This document shows positions 33,246-46,504 of a stretch of DNA of 64,000 nt, piece after piece. The notes beneath the pieces are model-generated. The model was not told the DNA's origin, ran no database searches, and saw only the letters and a program-made list of their open reading frames with translations. Numbering within the stretch: position 1 is the first letter of the stretch; the number at the start of each line of letters is the position of its first letter. Source of the stretch: Pseudopyrenochaeta lycopersici (lineage: Eukaryota; Ascomycota; Dothideomycetes; Pleosporales; Pseudopyrenochaetaceae); contig NHZP01000001.1 in the NCBI GenBank assembly GCA_003313425.1, positions 1,984,001 through 2,048,000 of the forward strand. Reading direction: 5' to 3'. Position numbers and translations under genes: made by a program.

Positions 33246-36200
33246 TCAACCCCGTTGTCGGGGCACGAATTGCCATGCAGCCTCGCCTGCTTTACATACG
33301 ACAACTCTCGTTTCCCTGCCTGCTTGCCACTCCACCTGGTCCTCCCACCCCACCGCACGATTCAACCAGTCATGATGAATAGAAAAAGTACTACGTACCA
33401 CTCTGCCCTCTTCATCGCCGGTGTAGACGTTATGAGGCATTGGCAATATACAAGTGATGGGTGCGGCGGGCGCTGAATTGGTGGGGTCGCCGTGATTAAG
33501 GACGTTGATAAGATTGATCGACCATTGAGGGACGGGGTTGGAGGGAGATGAAGATTTTGTTGAGGGTGATGTAGATGTGAGGTGGAAAATCTGTGAATAA
33601 GTGTCAGTTTTTGTAAGGCATAGATACAAGCTTGGATGAAAGGAGAAACTGACCTTGACAACACCTCTACGATGCCCAGTGAATATGAGCTCACGCTCAC
33701 ACCACTCATTACCTACACCCTCGTATACTGCGACAGCCGTAATGCCTTCCAAATCATCTTCACTGTCGCAAACATCTTCGTCTAGGAGCACCGAACCGTT
33801 CAGTGTTGTAATGATAAGTCGGTGTCCGCAAGCAAGCACTATATGTCCGGTCACGCTATTGATCCTTGCGGCTTGTATCGCGACCGGATTGCGCTTGTGC
33901 CTTGGGCCCAAATTCAGTTCACGTACGAACTCGCTACGATTCAGGTCCCAAAGAAACACGCGGCCGTCTAAAGATGCTGAAAGAAATGCAGAGACTGCTC
34001 GACTAGCAGCGAGTGCAACGACAGGCGACTTGTGGCCAAACAGTGTGGTAGCATTTTGTAGCTCGACCTGTCCTCGATCGCCTTTGGTAACATTCCAAAT
34101 AGCTAATGTGCAATCAGTGCCCGCAGTGATGAGTGTTCGGCCGTCAACAAAAAGGGATGTAGTGAGTTGGCCAGAATGCAAATGCTCGAATAATCCTACC
34201 AGCTTCTTTGAATGCGAATCATAGAAGCGGACGCTACCATCTGTGAAGCCCCACTCCATATATCGATCGTGATGAGGTGGGATGTTATGTCGGAAAGGCG
34301 CTGATACTAAAAGCTTATCGCTTTTGCTGATGTAATTGAGAGACGAAATGCGATCATATGCTTCCAGCAGTGTTCCCGGCACGCGATGTAGACTTTCAGT
34401 CGAAGTATCGAGCTTTGTAGGCTTGATGAAATTTTCCTTTTGCGGATGTGGACGCTGGAAGACTTGTGTAGGTGTTTGCCCAAAGTTATTAATGATGCTA
34501 ATCTTTTGTGCTCGCTCCTTCTCGTCCGTTATCGAGTCAAGGTCAATGGCGCCTTGATACGTCATCCAGTGGTACACATTCGCTGCTTCGACAGCTGCTT
34601 CGCCGCGTTGTTTGTGCCCGAAGATAAGATCGATCCAATGATGCAGGTTTTGGCTCACAAAAGGGCTCTCCAAAGCCTCTCGCTGCTTCGCGATGAAGAT
34701 AGCAGGATCACCTTTTGCCCATGGAGGTAACTGGACATCATCGATGCTAGAGTTGTCAGAGCGTAGACCGAAGTTATACTTATTGACATTGACGAGAAAG
34801 TCTGGGAGGAAAAAGAACTCTGGAGTCAATTCTCGCACGTCGGCCATGTTTTTGTTGGACGCGGACTCCCACACATTCTGTATCGAGTAGAACATGCGGT
34901 CTGCATGATCCCACGTGCCTCCTTGAATCAGAAAGAATGCTGCGCTAAATGGTTGCAATCGCATGAGATATGATGCAACAGTCATAGCGGATGAGTAGTG
35001 GGTACCGTAGTGAAAGGCATGGCTGGCATCACCCATCTCAGCGAACGAGCTGAATCTCTCTCTTATTAGTGCTTCCTGTTTGGGTTCTTGAATACCGATC
35101 GGTTTCTTCAAATCGCGGAAGTTGCTCGGATTAGTCAAATCTAGCTCCTCGCTAGTGTAGTTCGAAATGACCCATGGGAAGACGGGATATTGCGTCAGAT
35201 CATTGAATGTTCTTCCAGCAAGCGTGTTCACAAACATCAAGTAGTGGAAATTGGATAGTTCCCCTTTGAGCCACTTCTTGGTTGCCGGATGTGAAGAGGC
35301 AGAACCGAAGGCTGACACAAAACGGGATCCAAACGTCTGAGGTGCCTCTTGCGGATTGTGCAGCGAGTCGAGACGCCATGCGATCTCAGAGTTGGCAAGC
35401 TTCTCGGGATTTGCCACATGTGATGCTCTTTGTAGAACGCGGGAGTGAATGTCATTTCGAGCTTGGGCAGAAATAGCCGTCAAAAGGTAGCTTCGTCCGT
35501 CGTCAAAGAAGGCCTCAATGCCAACATCGCGATGTAAGAACCGACGCTTCGAGATGCTAATGACTTCGCTCCACTTCCAGTTCCGTGCAGATTCTTCCTG
35601 ATTTCTTGGCGGTGGTCGACGGTTGGTGACAGCTTCCTTACCTGCAATTACTTGCACGTACGGATCGCGTTCATCAGGTGGTGCTTGCCAGACGCGCACA
35701 ATTTCGCCGTCAGACCTTTGAAAGAAGTCGTCTAAAAGGTACAGACAGTCTTTTCCAACAATAAGAAGCCCTTCTATAGCCTCTAGACCGACTACGCGAG
35801 AAATATTGCAGACGTATTGCACCTGATCGCCACGATTAAGACTTCGCATGACTTTACGATTCTTATCTTCGAAGCCATCATCGTCTTCGTACATGGCCTC
35901 AACCATCTCGAAGTCGTCTTCGCTGTCTGATTCTACATCATCTTTCGACTCTTCCTTTGCACTCGCACCAGACGGATGTCTATCAGATGGGCCCACAATA
36001 GGTGTGACACCCACAGCTTCCTTCGCAGATATCGCTGGAACGGTGGTGTCAAGCCTGAGCTTTTCTCGTGGATCCGTATCCTTGCGTTTTGGTTGATAAC
36101 TCTGGTCTCGATTGGTGTTATCAACGATGATTCGCATACGCTGTCTATCACGGCCTTCTGTCTCATCAAGCCGCCACCTAGCGGGTGGGCTATCCTCGAA

Positions 36201-39200
36201 CAGTGCGCATGGGCCTTTTAGCTGATGATCAAGCTTCGCTAGAACCGTTGCCATGAATGTGGCATTATCCTGTTGGTCCTGGAGGACTCGTTGGTGTTTG
36301 ATGCGCTCAGAAGCATGGATATTGGACCTCCAGTGGCTGGTTGAGTTCTCATGGTGATTCCAGATGTTCTCGGTAACTAACTCCTCGGCTTGCCATTGCT
36401 TCAACTTCTCCTTGCGTTTCGCAATCCGTTTCTGTGACGTTTCTTCGGTTCGTTTATTCTGATCATGCGCATAGTCCTCCCATGCTTTGGACATGGAACC
36501 GTAAAAGAAGGTATCCAAGTCTGCTCTGTTCTTGTCAAACCATTGCAAAAATGTTTCGTTATCAAGTTCAACAAGCTTCTGGAAGCCATTGTACAAGTTT
36601 TTCTTATCAGCATGCATGGCATTGCCAATGATGGCCGATGTCTCGTCTGGTTTCTGAACCATCAACAATCGCCAAAAGTTCGCCGCAGCAAGGCGCACCT
36701 CTTCGCATTCCGAGGACAACTTTGCATACAAAAGAAAGCAGATCCTCTGCAGTGATGAAGACTCTTTGTTGGCAGAGGATAATATGATCGGTTGCCAATA
36801 CACCATTTTGTCAATGGCAGCGGTCGTATTTGACCCACCGTCGGACTGATCAGACTCGGCTAATCGAAGAAGCGCCACTCGCAAGAAGGTGCTTCGAATC
36901 ACTTGTATAGCTTGCGTGCATAGCCTGACTGATTTGATCATGGAGACATCTGGCCGCTCCAAATACTCAAGAAGGAAGCCAGAAAAATCGAGAAGTGGCT
37001 CTGCACCGTCAAGAAACCATCCCTCAAAGACCGCCTCGGAGATATGGACTATGAACCGGGAAAGATTTGTAAGGACTCGTGGTTCATGCAAGAGCTTTTG
37101 ATCCAGCTGTAGCGCATTCTTCACTGAAAGTAGGACTTGTCGAAGTATATAGGATTCGAAATACGCCTGGTGTTCTTGGAATCCAGGAGGTGTTTTCAAG
37201 AAAAGCCCAAGGCCTGGAAAATCCTTTCGTGTGAAAATTTGGTCCTTGAAAACATCCAAGACTACCTCGAGCATGGCTTCCACGACTGAACTGCCAACCT
37301 TTAGCGCCACAGGTGCCGTATGTCGTGCGGATAGAATGGGATTCAAGGTTGGCTGCTTGGCGGTCTTGCTTTTGTCGGCTGAAACGAGAACAAAGGATGA
37401 GGCCCTGCGAAAAGGGGCTACTCGTTGTGCAGAAGGAGGAGGTGCTAGGTTAGCGTTGCCGGTACGAATCACGGGTGTTTCCTGGCCGTTGGCTTGGGAA
37501 AGAGGCTGAATCAGAACATCCTGACCCTCGAATGTCAACGCTGAGCCTCTCGATAGTAACTCTGTCTCCGCGCTGACGCTATCTGATGTGACGATGACTG
37601 GATAGAGGACAAAAAGCAATTCCTGTATATAACTAGACGTGCTGGCATAGTCACGGAACGGCTCAGATCGCGAGTGTAGCTCTGAGAGAAACTGGATGGC
37701 CGAATTCAATACGACAGCATAATCAGTCAGACGCTCTGATTGAGGGCCTTTGATATCTAGGACAGTCAGTTAAAGGAAGAGAGTTGGAAGAAGATCCAGA
37801 ACCTACCTATTGTCGGTTGCTTAGCATTCAAGGACATGGTTCTACGTCGTCCTCTTGTCACGGTGCCTTCACCATTCTCTGGCTTCGAATTACCGTTTTC
37901 AGCTTTTGCTAGATCTCGATCTCGAACAATTGCACGCAATCCGGTATCCAGCATAGCCGAAATGACTGGGAATATTTCAGGATAGCATATTTTCAGCTTA
38001 GACTGCGGCGAATGCATAATAAAAACGTCGACCAGATTAAAGACATCAAAGTCTCGCTCGAAGTCGATAGTCGCCACATCGCGGTCGAATAAGATCGCAA
38101 AACAGATGGTCCAGATTCCTGGCGTATTCCACCAATGGCGCAGTCGATTCTTCATCAACGTGAAGCCACCAGTTTTCTCCGCAAACTTCTTTACGAAATG
38201 TTGACCATTCAGTACCAGTAACCGCGCAAGAATTTTGGCACCGAGAACCACGACCCGCTGATCTGGTTCTGCGAGAAGATACAGAAGCCACTTTCCGGTC
38301 ACATTCTTGGCAAATCGAATAATCTCGTTAGGATTTTGAGGATCACAAAGAAGCTCCGCAAGCAACCCAAGGACCGCGATACCTAAATCTGGAAGCGATA
38401 GAGCCGGAGTCTCCATGCCACTCAGTGCTGGACTATGCGATCTAGGGGTAGATCCAGGAGTCAGAGTAGGCGGCGTTCCTTTTCGAAGCCGCAGCGCGCT
38501 TGCTTTTGGTCGCAAGGTGCGCGCTTTCGCATACGAAGCACGACTATCATGTAATGCATAAGTGACGAATAGAGAAAGTGACCGAGCATTTTCTCCGTTG
38601 AAATTGATCTGAAGGAGCGCTTTGAAAGCATCCAAGAAAAGTTTGAAGGTCTGTGAAGTGAAGTTTTCGCCTTTGAGTGCATCTGTCAGACGCTTGACGA
38701 CTCCTAATTGTTGCATTAGCAGAGTTCAAACGACGGTTGTGAATCAACATACGGATTCTGTGAAAGCGTTTAGCATTGTAGTGATGATGTTTGCTGCCTT
38801 TGGCGAATTGAATAAACTGCAAGTAGTACAACTTCTGGGTCTCCAGCGACGTTGCTCTGCGCCAGATCTCAAGATCCACGAGTAGAACGCGATAGGCAAG
38901 TGGATTGATGATCAGAGACTCAGTCGGTCGCTCCTCGTCGTATCCGACGAACCGGAGTATGACTAAGAGTAACTTCATGACGAATGCTTCACATTCTTCC
39001 GGTGTCACGTCTAACGATGAAGGGTTGCGCATGACAATGCCACCCATAGCGAAGCCAATCTTCTGGCGAAGAACTTCAGCCAGGACCGCAAAGCCGTTAC
39101 GCTGCTCCATGGCCTCACAGTTGCGCCAATTTCCTCCGACGGCCTCAAGAAGGATGTTCACGGCGCGCAGCATGCTGTCCAACATCTCTGCAGATTGGAC

Positions 39201-41417
39201 AAGCTTCAGACCTACTGCAACACAGCCACCAATCCGCCAGATGGCATCATCTAGCGACTGCGGAACTACTACAACGGGATCGCCAGACAGCCGGCCAAAT
39301 CCACGTGGCTGAGATAGCGCATCGTTGACTGATGGGACCGCGGCATTGATAATGATTGGTGTGCTGTGCATTCTAGTGTACTTGTGAAGCGTCTTCGCTG
39401 ATTCCCGTGATAAAGAGCGAATTAGCTGAGATTCGTCGACAGCATTCCTGTCATCGTCATCCATGACTGAGCTGGGCGAGAAGCTCAACAGTATTTTGGA
39501 CTCTGGCATTAGTTGGCTAGCATTGGCACGAATTGCTGCAACGATTTCGGATCGCTCTTCGCGACCAGGATGTAAGATCTCATTATGCACATGAAGCTCA
39601 GCGGAAGTGCGGTAAGTCTGGAATGAGCCTAGTCTGTCTTGAAAGTTCCCACAATAACGAGGACCAAGCTTGTGGTATACAGCGATAAGCTCATCCGATA
39701 GTGCTTCAGAGAAGAGGTGGAAAGAGGCTAATGAAAGCTTGGAGGTAAGAACGTTCCTTCCCAGTCGAGGTGCAAGGTTTCGCGGTGTACCCAAGAATGC
39801 AAGGATGTGATGTTTTGAAATACTGGAAGACATGGAGGCGAAACTTTCCTGACTGCTGTCCAGCAGAGGAGGATGCGAGGGATAATGTGCCTTCATGATC
39901 TCTGTGAACTCGCCGTCGACGAATAGAGAAGCCTTTGGGCTGCTCATACCGATGTTCTTTGCCCGCCGGTGCACGATAGCGATATGGTACCATCTGCCTT
40001 CCTCGAAACGGGGAGCCTTCTTGAATCGAACACTGGGAACAACGCCAGTAGAGTGGCCCATATACGTCTGCAAAATAAAACAACGGGTATCTTTCTCCAA
40101 ATAGGCCATCAAAAAGCAAGTCTGAGTATCATCATAGGCGCCAAACAGAGTCGTATGGCAATTTGCATCAAACTTGTCAACTCGTATCCAAGTAGCAAAA
40201 GTATATCCACTCCCAGGTGAAACAGGTGGAAAAGGTTGACCAATATCCGGGAGTTCAATCGCGCTGAAACCATGCAGTGAGAGATCAAATTGCACGAAGG
40301 GTGGGCTGCGAGACGACCGCATACCCCGAAGTAGGAACTCGGCAGCCTGCTCAGATGATGCTGCTTTGCGGAAGAGGTAGTGGGCATCGTCAAGCTTATT
40401 AATGCCATATTCAATGAGACTGTCCGCCAGCTCTCGTAGTAGGCCAGCTTCCACGCGAGCGCACTTGTTCTCGAACAGCAGAGGGAGAATGAGGCTTAGG
40501 ACGCCAGTCACATGCAGGGCAGCTTTGTTGTACGATGACAGCGTCGTGACCTCAAGTATAGCGAGGAGCACAGACACGGAAAGAGCTTTCGACCTGGTCC
40601 CTGGTGCATCCTCGCCAGACAGCCCCTGCCAAAAGTGGAGTATAGTTGGGATGATGTCTGAGTTCTGCAGCACTTCGTTGCCGCTGAAGATGCCCCGTAT
40701 TTGGCTCCGTAGCGGGTCGAGGTCTATCTCTGTGTCGCTGTATATCGAGCGCGGGCTCGACACAACAATCTCGGTAGGATGCGGTTCGTCGATTGCGGTT
40801 GAGCTTTGGTCCTGCTTCGATTGGGCTTCCCCGACCTTCTTATCGATGTCGCGGAATATGCGAGTCATAGTCTCTTCGCCCAGGGCAAATGCGAACAGAC
40901 TGCCGAATAGCTGCTCCTGTCCCGCATCGTCCCGCTTGGTGGTGGACTGGCCGCCAAATATTCCTGTACTGCCCAGGGCTTGCTCCAAAGCACCCCAGCC
41001 TCCGTCTTCTACGCGCTTGGCGAAGAAGCGGCGGTTCCCTGCATGCTCGTTCAGTGCGTCCGACAGCACGTCCAGCGTCGCCTTGTTTACCTCGAAGAAG
41101 TCGATGCGGTCGGGTGTGGACAATTCGGCGGGCTTGTAGAAGCCGGAGAGGGAGCGAAGGGTAAGGAGCAGGACATCGAAGCCCCGCACATGGCGGAAAG
41201 CGTCTTTGGTGCGTGTCTGGTCATTCGACTCTATCAGCAGCTGGCGCATACGGCGCAGTGCGTTGCTTTGGGTTTGGAGAATATCGGAGGTTGGCGGAGA
41301 GGTTTCAGAGGCCCTGATCAGTTCGTCTGCGAGGCTGCGGAGCTCGGCTATCTGGTTGTTCATGGGCGGGAGTCTCGAGGCGGCCGTCGAGGACCTGTGA
41401 GGCCGGGTGGTAGCCAT
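33246..41417 (-). CDS. BPH1: BEACH-WD40 protein (beige/BPH1 homologue)
   Basis: Four exons (41417-38753, 38703-37807, 37756-33654, 33590-33246) encode about 2669 aa. Joins restore RFHRIRVVKRLTDALKG and KQPTIDIKGPQSERL. A concanavalin-like region (SGYTFATWIRVDKFD...GRWYHIAIVHRR) lies at about 400-560. A PH-like region follows at about 1820-1990. The BEACH domain (FHYLMFVNTLAGRTFNDLTQ, YPVFPWVISNY, SFAEMGDASHAFHYGTHYSS, FFFLPDFLVN, DLIFGHKQRG) is at about 2020-2290. WD40 blades run to the C-terminus. The last intron, 63 nt, keeps frame if retained. BEACH proteins organise membrane traffic and vacuole/lysosome-related sorting in the cytosol. Size and domain order match the family, and no damage is seen. 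Confidence 0.93.
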
Positions 41418-42336
41418 GTTCAGTCGAGGCCGCCGCTGGGGAATTTTGGAGGAGGGGATCGTGGGGTAAAAAGCACAATCATGTCTCTGGGAAACACGAC
41501 GCCCACATCAAGTGTGAATATCCAGGGCAGTGTGCTGGCCCGCTCTGGAGTGAATTGGAGTCTACCTGAGCTGATTACGTCGTATAGCCCTGGGCAGCGA
41601 TGGCTGTTGCTAAGATGGTATGGAGCTTGGACCCTGTTCTGGGACAGAGTGGACCCCAGGCAGCCGCCGCGAGAAACGCTGCACAAATGCTGATGCACGG
41701 GTAAATATGCACTATCAAAGATGAGGTATGCAAGTCATTCCAGGCTCCCGATCAAGCCCTGATATGCATTGCATAGTGCCTCACGCGCGCTCCAAGACGA
41801 GCTGCTGACTGTGAGGCGTTCACGAGGGCTGATGGCCGCTACGCCTAGAGGGGGAAAGCGCGGGGCAGCCTTGTGTTTGGGGCTCTCCATGACTGTCCAC
41901 AGCAACACGGCAGCTCATACAAGTGTTGGCAAAGGGCGGCCATCTGGCGGTATCGACGATTTGCTCGAGAAGCACAGTAGTGTTATGCACCGTCGATTCA
42001 GCGCCCTTGGCCTGTCGCCACAGCTGCCTCCCATGGCGAGCGCGTGCGGGAGTGCTGCAAAGGGACTAGCACAGACCCCAGCCTCATCAGTGTCGCACAG
42101 CCCGTCCGCGAATCAAGGTCACCTGCGTCACAGTGGGTCCATGCACCGAGGTGGTTGATAAGAGCTCCCCATCGCCATAGCTACCGCCCCAGCTCTCATC
42201 CTCCCCCATCTCATCCCCATCTCTCCCCACTCCCATCACTCCTCCCATCTCTACTTCCTCCATCGTAGCGTCTTTGTGCTGCGAGTACCTCAATCCTTGC
42301 TTTTGTTAGAACTCGCAGTGCGAGCCATCCGCCACC
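41418..42336. promoter_or_regulatory. Divergent promoter region with CT-rich tract
   Basis: About 920 bp between the start codons of the BEACH gene (minus) and the vacuolar protease gene (plus). On the plus strand a pyrimidine-rich tract, mostly C and T, covers about 42183-42265, ending 70 bp before the protease ATG; such tracts are common just upstream of highly expressed fungal genes. The ATG context ccgccaccATGagg is close to an optimal start. Small open frames inside have no support. Confidence 0.55.
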
Positions 42337-44357
42337 ATGAGGTATAGCCTACTCTCTGTATTGCCGGCGCTTGCCGCAGCATCGCCCACCTTCCAAGTCG
42401 ACACCATCCACAAGGAGGCAGCGCCAGTCCTGTCGTCAACACACGCAAAAGAAGTCCCAAATTCGTACATGATTGTCTTCAAGAAGCATGTCAAGGACAC
42501 AAAGAAGCACCATGACTGGGTCCAGAGCGTCCACACAAAGAACAGCGAGGAGCGCATGGAGCTCCGGAAGCGATCCAAGTTCCCAGTCACTTCTGAGATC
42601 TTCAACGGTCTCAAGCACACATACGAGATTGCTGGTGGATTGATGGGATACTCTGGTCATTTCGATGACGAGACCATCGAGGCCATCCGGAGGCACCCTG
42701 ATGTGAGTCACCCCCCTTTTCTCTTGCTTTCGGCATCTGCATATGTCCTTCGATGCGGCGCAGGCTCTCCCTTGAGCCTGACAGCATCAATAAAGCGATG
42801 AGCGTCTTCAGACGCTGCCGCGGCTATCGTCGCTGCGCTTCGGCCTTAAGGACTGGTTCCTTGGCCAGTGGCCAACGGCACGCCCTGACTCCGCACCGCG
42901 CTGTCTGGGGAACTGCAGCGACTCAGCATGTAGCTTGTAGCTCCTAGCCTGTAGCTACGCTCATTGCGAGTTCTAGCTGGCTTCGTGGCCGCTTGGAGTG
43001 GGTTCAGTCGAGAGGCTGGGCTTATCTCCGCAGGCAGCTCCGGACACGCAATCAGTCGCAATCGCACGTGACTCATTCAGGTACTCAGGTACCCGCACCA
43101 AATACGGCGCTAACGCACTGATAGGTCGACTATATCGAGCGCGACTCAGAGGTCCACACCCTTGGTGGTGATGACTACGAGACGGAGAAGAACGCCCCAT
43201 GGGGTCTTGCCCGTATCTCCCACCGTGACTCCCTAAGCTTCGGCACCTGGAACAAGTACCTCTACGCCTCTGATGGTGGCGAGGGCGTTGATGTTTACGT
43301 CATCGACACCGGTACCAACATCAAGCACGTCGACTTTGAGGGTCGTGCTCACTGGGGCAAGACCATCCCCAACGGCGATGCCGACGAGGATGGCAACGGT
43401 CACGGCACCCACTGCTCCGGCACTGTTGCTGGCAAGAAGTACGGTGTCGCCAAGAAGGCCAACGTCTACGCAGTCAAGGTCCTCCGCTCCAACGGCTCTG
43501 GCACCATGTCCGACGTCGTCAAGGGTGTCGAGTACGCCGCAAAGGCTCACAGCGAGGCCGTCAAGGCTGCCAAGAATGGCAAGAAGAAGGGCTTCAAGGG
43601 TAGCGCTGCCAACATGAGCTTGGGCGGTGGCAAATCTACCACTCTCGACCTCGCTGTCAACGCCGCTGTCGATGCTGGTATCCACTTCGCCGTCGCTGCT
43701 GGTAATGACAACGCCGACTCTTGCAACTACTCCCCCGCCGCTGCTGAGAACGCAGTCACCGTTGGTGCCTCCACCCTCCTCGATGAGCGTGCTTACTTCT
43801 CCAACTACGGAAAGTGCAATGACATCTTCGCCCCCGGCCTCAACATTCTTTCCACCTGGATCGGCTCTGAGCACGCCACCAACACCATCTCGGGTACCTC
43901 CATGGCCTCTCCCCATATTGCTGGTCTCCTCGCCTACATGCTGTCTCTTCAGCCTGCCAAGGACTCTGCCTATGCCGTCGCTGATATCACCCCCAAGAAG
44001 CTCAAGGCCAACCTGATCTCTGTTGCCACTGTTGGTGCGCTCTCAGACGTTCCCAGCAACACCAAGAACATCCTCGCCTGGAACGGTGGAGGCTCTGCCA
44101 ACTACACCGAGATCGTCGAGAAGGGTGGCTACACTGCGAAGAAGTCTGTTGAGAAGGAGGAGTCTGAGTTCCGCATCACCATCCCTTCCATGGCTGAGAT
44201 TGAGGCCGACTTCGAGTCTGCCAAGGAGGCCGCTGGCCGTAACGCCCACCACGTTGGTGGCAAGCTTCAGAAGCTTGAGGCTGAGATTGAGGACTTCATC
44301 GCCGAGGAGATGGAGAGCATGTTCGAGAAGGTCAAGGAGCGCGTCGCCCGCGAGTAA
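42337..44357 (+). CDS. alp2: Vacuolar subtilisin-like serine protease (proteinase B type)
   Basis: Exons 42337-42702 and 43125-44357 encode 532 aa. A signal peptide (MRYSLLSVLPALAAAS) is followed by an inhibitor-type propeptide (NSYMIVFKKHV...GYSGHFDDETIEAIRRHPDVDYIERD); the mature S8 protease begins near ENAPWGLARISHR. The catalytic triad is visible as Asp183 (VYVIDTG), His215 (GNGHGTHCSGT) and Ser381 (SGTSMASPH), with the oxyanion Asn in AVAAGNDN. The acidic helical C-terminal tail is typical of the fungal vacuolar protease group (yeast PRB1, Aspergillus alp2), several members of which are recognised mould allergens. It matures in the vacuole and degrades proteins there. The 422-nt intron is several times longer than any other in the window. 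Confidence 0.94.
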
Positions 44358-44771
44358 ATCTACGTGTTGTGAATGCCTTCTGGTCCTCATCAACCTGCGC
44401 TGAAATGCTGGGCTGGTGGGGTCAGGTATGCGTGCTTCCCGCCGCATCCTTTTTGCAAGCGCTACATACACAAGGGTACAGGTTCGTTATCTGGTAGGCA
44501 TCGGCGTTGGAATCTCTGCATGGTGCATATCTTTCTTGTCTCATTGGGCTCAATTTGCTGTACTGTACGCGACTGATCTTGTCATGATATTGATCGCAAA
44601 GGGGGTAGATTAGATATCTGGAATGAATTTATCTTTCCTCCACCATCAATGTTCCCTGATCGCTTAATGTTCTGTGTTTGATTGACAGCACAGTCTACCT
44701 AATTCTTCTGGGTCGCTCTGTGTAGTCATCGCCAGCGAAGCTCGACTGGGATCACAAGGATAAACGCTTAG
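44358..44771. other. 3' region between convergent genes
   Basis: About 410 bp between the stop codons of the vacuolar protease and the first BTB gene. It should carry both polyadenylation regions; nothing else is seen. Confidence 0.4.
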
Positions 44772-45750
44772 TTAGCCTTGACCCAACCCAAGTCCCTCGA
44801 CCGAGCAAACAAGGACCTCATACGCAAGCCCACTATGTGTCTTCAAAAGATGCCCAACGCTCGCCTTATTCAGCGACTCAATATGCGAAGCAATAGTTCC
44901 GCATACAATCTTACGCAGCCCCTGATCACTCTCTGGCGTCGTTGTACAAGCGTATTCCGATGCCAGCGAGAACTCCTCCGAGTCCCAGAATACTCCGCAC
45001 GCGCGTTCATATTTCTCACATGCAAGCTGCTTGAGCCCTGAGATGCCGTATTTGTCCCCGACTTCGTACATTTGCTCGTGGAGGAAGAGCTGGGCCGGGC
45101 CGCCCTCGGGAGGCTCCGAGTCGGTGCATTTTGCGCAGACGAAGTTGACGCATTTGTCATTGCAGGTTTCCGAGAGGCAACTGTGGTGTGGGCAGACCTT
45201 GTAGTCAGAGTCCGGGCATATTCCAGCAGAGCATGTGTGTGGAAAACGGTAGTGGTATTGGCTTGAATCCTGGTTCGTCGCCGTATAGCTCGATTCCTGT
45301 AGCTCCTCTGTACAGCTTGTAGCATCATCTGCTTGCTCGCCCACCGGTAGTTCAGGTTCGTATTCGCCTTCGTATAAGAATTGAAGGAGCAGTTTCACTA
45401 TGGCGGGTTCATCTTCAGGTAAGTCGACTTTGCCTTCTGCAGCCTCCTGTATATTCACTCATCTCATTAGCACTCGTATGTTGCACGATAGCTTAAGAAC
45501 AATCATCATTAAATACCTTGCCAACAGGAAACTTCTCGGCCTTTTTGAAAAAGCTCGATTGAGAGCATACCACTGCTCTGTGCACGTGATGTGTATCAGC
45601 GCCGCATGTGATTACCAGGTCAGAGTATTCGCCTGACGCGAGGAGCCTAGGACGATGGAATTCTTAGTGTATGAGGGAATAATTGGTGCAAAGCGAGTGA
45701 GCGTACGATTTGAGGATGGTGAGTATGCTGGAACGCGCGAGCTCGGCCAT
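44772..45750 (-). CDS. BTB/POZ-domain protein with Cys/His-rich insert (paralogue A)
   Basis: Three exons (45750-45707, 45646-45517, 45446-44772) give 282 aa beginning MAELARSSILTILKSLLASG. The BTB core is YSDLVITCGADTHHVHRAVVCSQSSFFKKA across exon 2, then EDEPAIVKLLLQFLYEGEYE in exon 3. Between the BTB core and the C-terminal helical region lies a Cys/His-rich insert at about 127-166, with the pattern HTC...VCPHHSC...C...VNFVCAKC, followed by LFLHEQMYEVGDKYGISGLK. BTB domains dimerise and often link substrates to CUL3 ubiquitin ligase. The insert may bind zinc. The intron positions and 675-nt last exon are the same as in the next gene, showing a tandem duplication. Confidence 0.85.
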
Positions 45751-46504
45751 GATTGTGTGAAGTAGCCGACTCTAGTTAGAGCACAAATATGAGTGCTGGA
45801 GGGGTGCTTAGGGAGACGAGGGAAATATATGTGTTCGGACGAGAGTTGGGTACGGCACAATTGGTGAAGTGACTCGGGAACGCTGTTCAGCGCGTTGGCT
45901 GGAGAAGCATTGGGTCGAAGGCAACGGTGAGACATTAATGTGCGAAACAACAGAACAAACCAGCAGCTTGGAATTATTTGGCGTTCGAATGAGCCCAGAG
46001 CCACGTTCGGACATTTTACACCCTGCGCAATTCACTGTGTTTGTGCAACAATACCCACGTCATTCGAAGGGCGCAATGAAAAACTCTGCGCTCCCGCGCT
46101 CACTTGGACAACAGTCAGCCTTCTTCCACATCTGATTTACTTCTTGTTGCTCAGGTTGCAAGGCTCTCGGGGAGTTCGAACGAGCTCTATCGAGCCCAAA
46201 CGATTGAATTGTAGGCTTCGTGAATGTGCTAGAGGACTAAACGTGGAGAAAATCATAGCGAGCGAGCAAAGGCCGAGAGATGGAACGATAATCTTTAGGT
46301 GAAAACTTGGAAAGCAGGCGCATCGAGAACAAGAAGCAGAGTTTGCGGGATTCGCAGACAGCTCATTATTCTCTCGGCACGGCCTATAACTGTGTTCCCG
46401 ATATTATGCAAGTCTCACAATGATTCAGATTATCAAAATAGGTTACTTTTTTGATGGCATTATAAGTATGCTTATCCTCCTAAGTTGGCAAAACTAATCC
46501 GCAA
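45751..46504. other. Spacer between tandem BTB genes
   Basis: About 750 bp, upstream of BTB paralogue A and downstream of paralogue B. Plus-strand open frames 45869-46135 and 45940-46302 have no family features. No third BTB fragment was seen. Confidence 0.4.

Noticed and set aside
42703..43124. Box C/D snoRNA inside the protease intron
   Set aside because: A gatgag string resembles a C box, but no convincing D box and terminal stem could be paired with it by eye.
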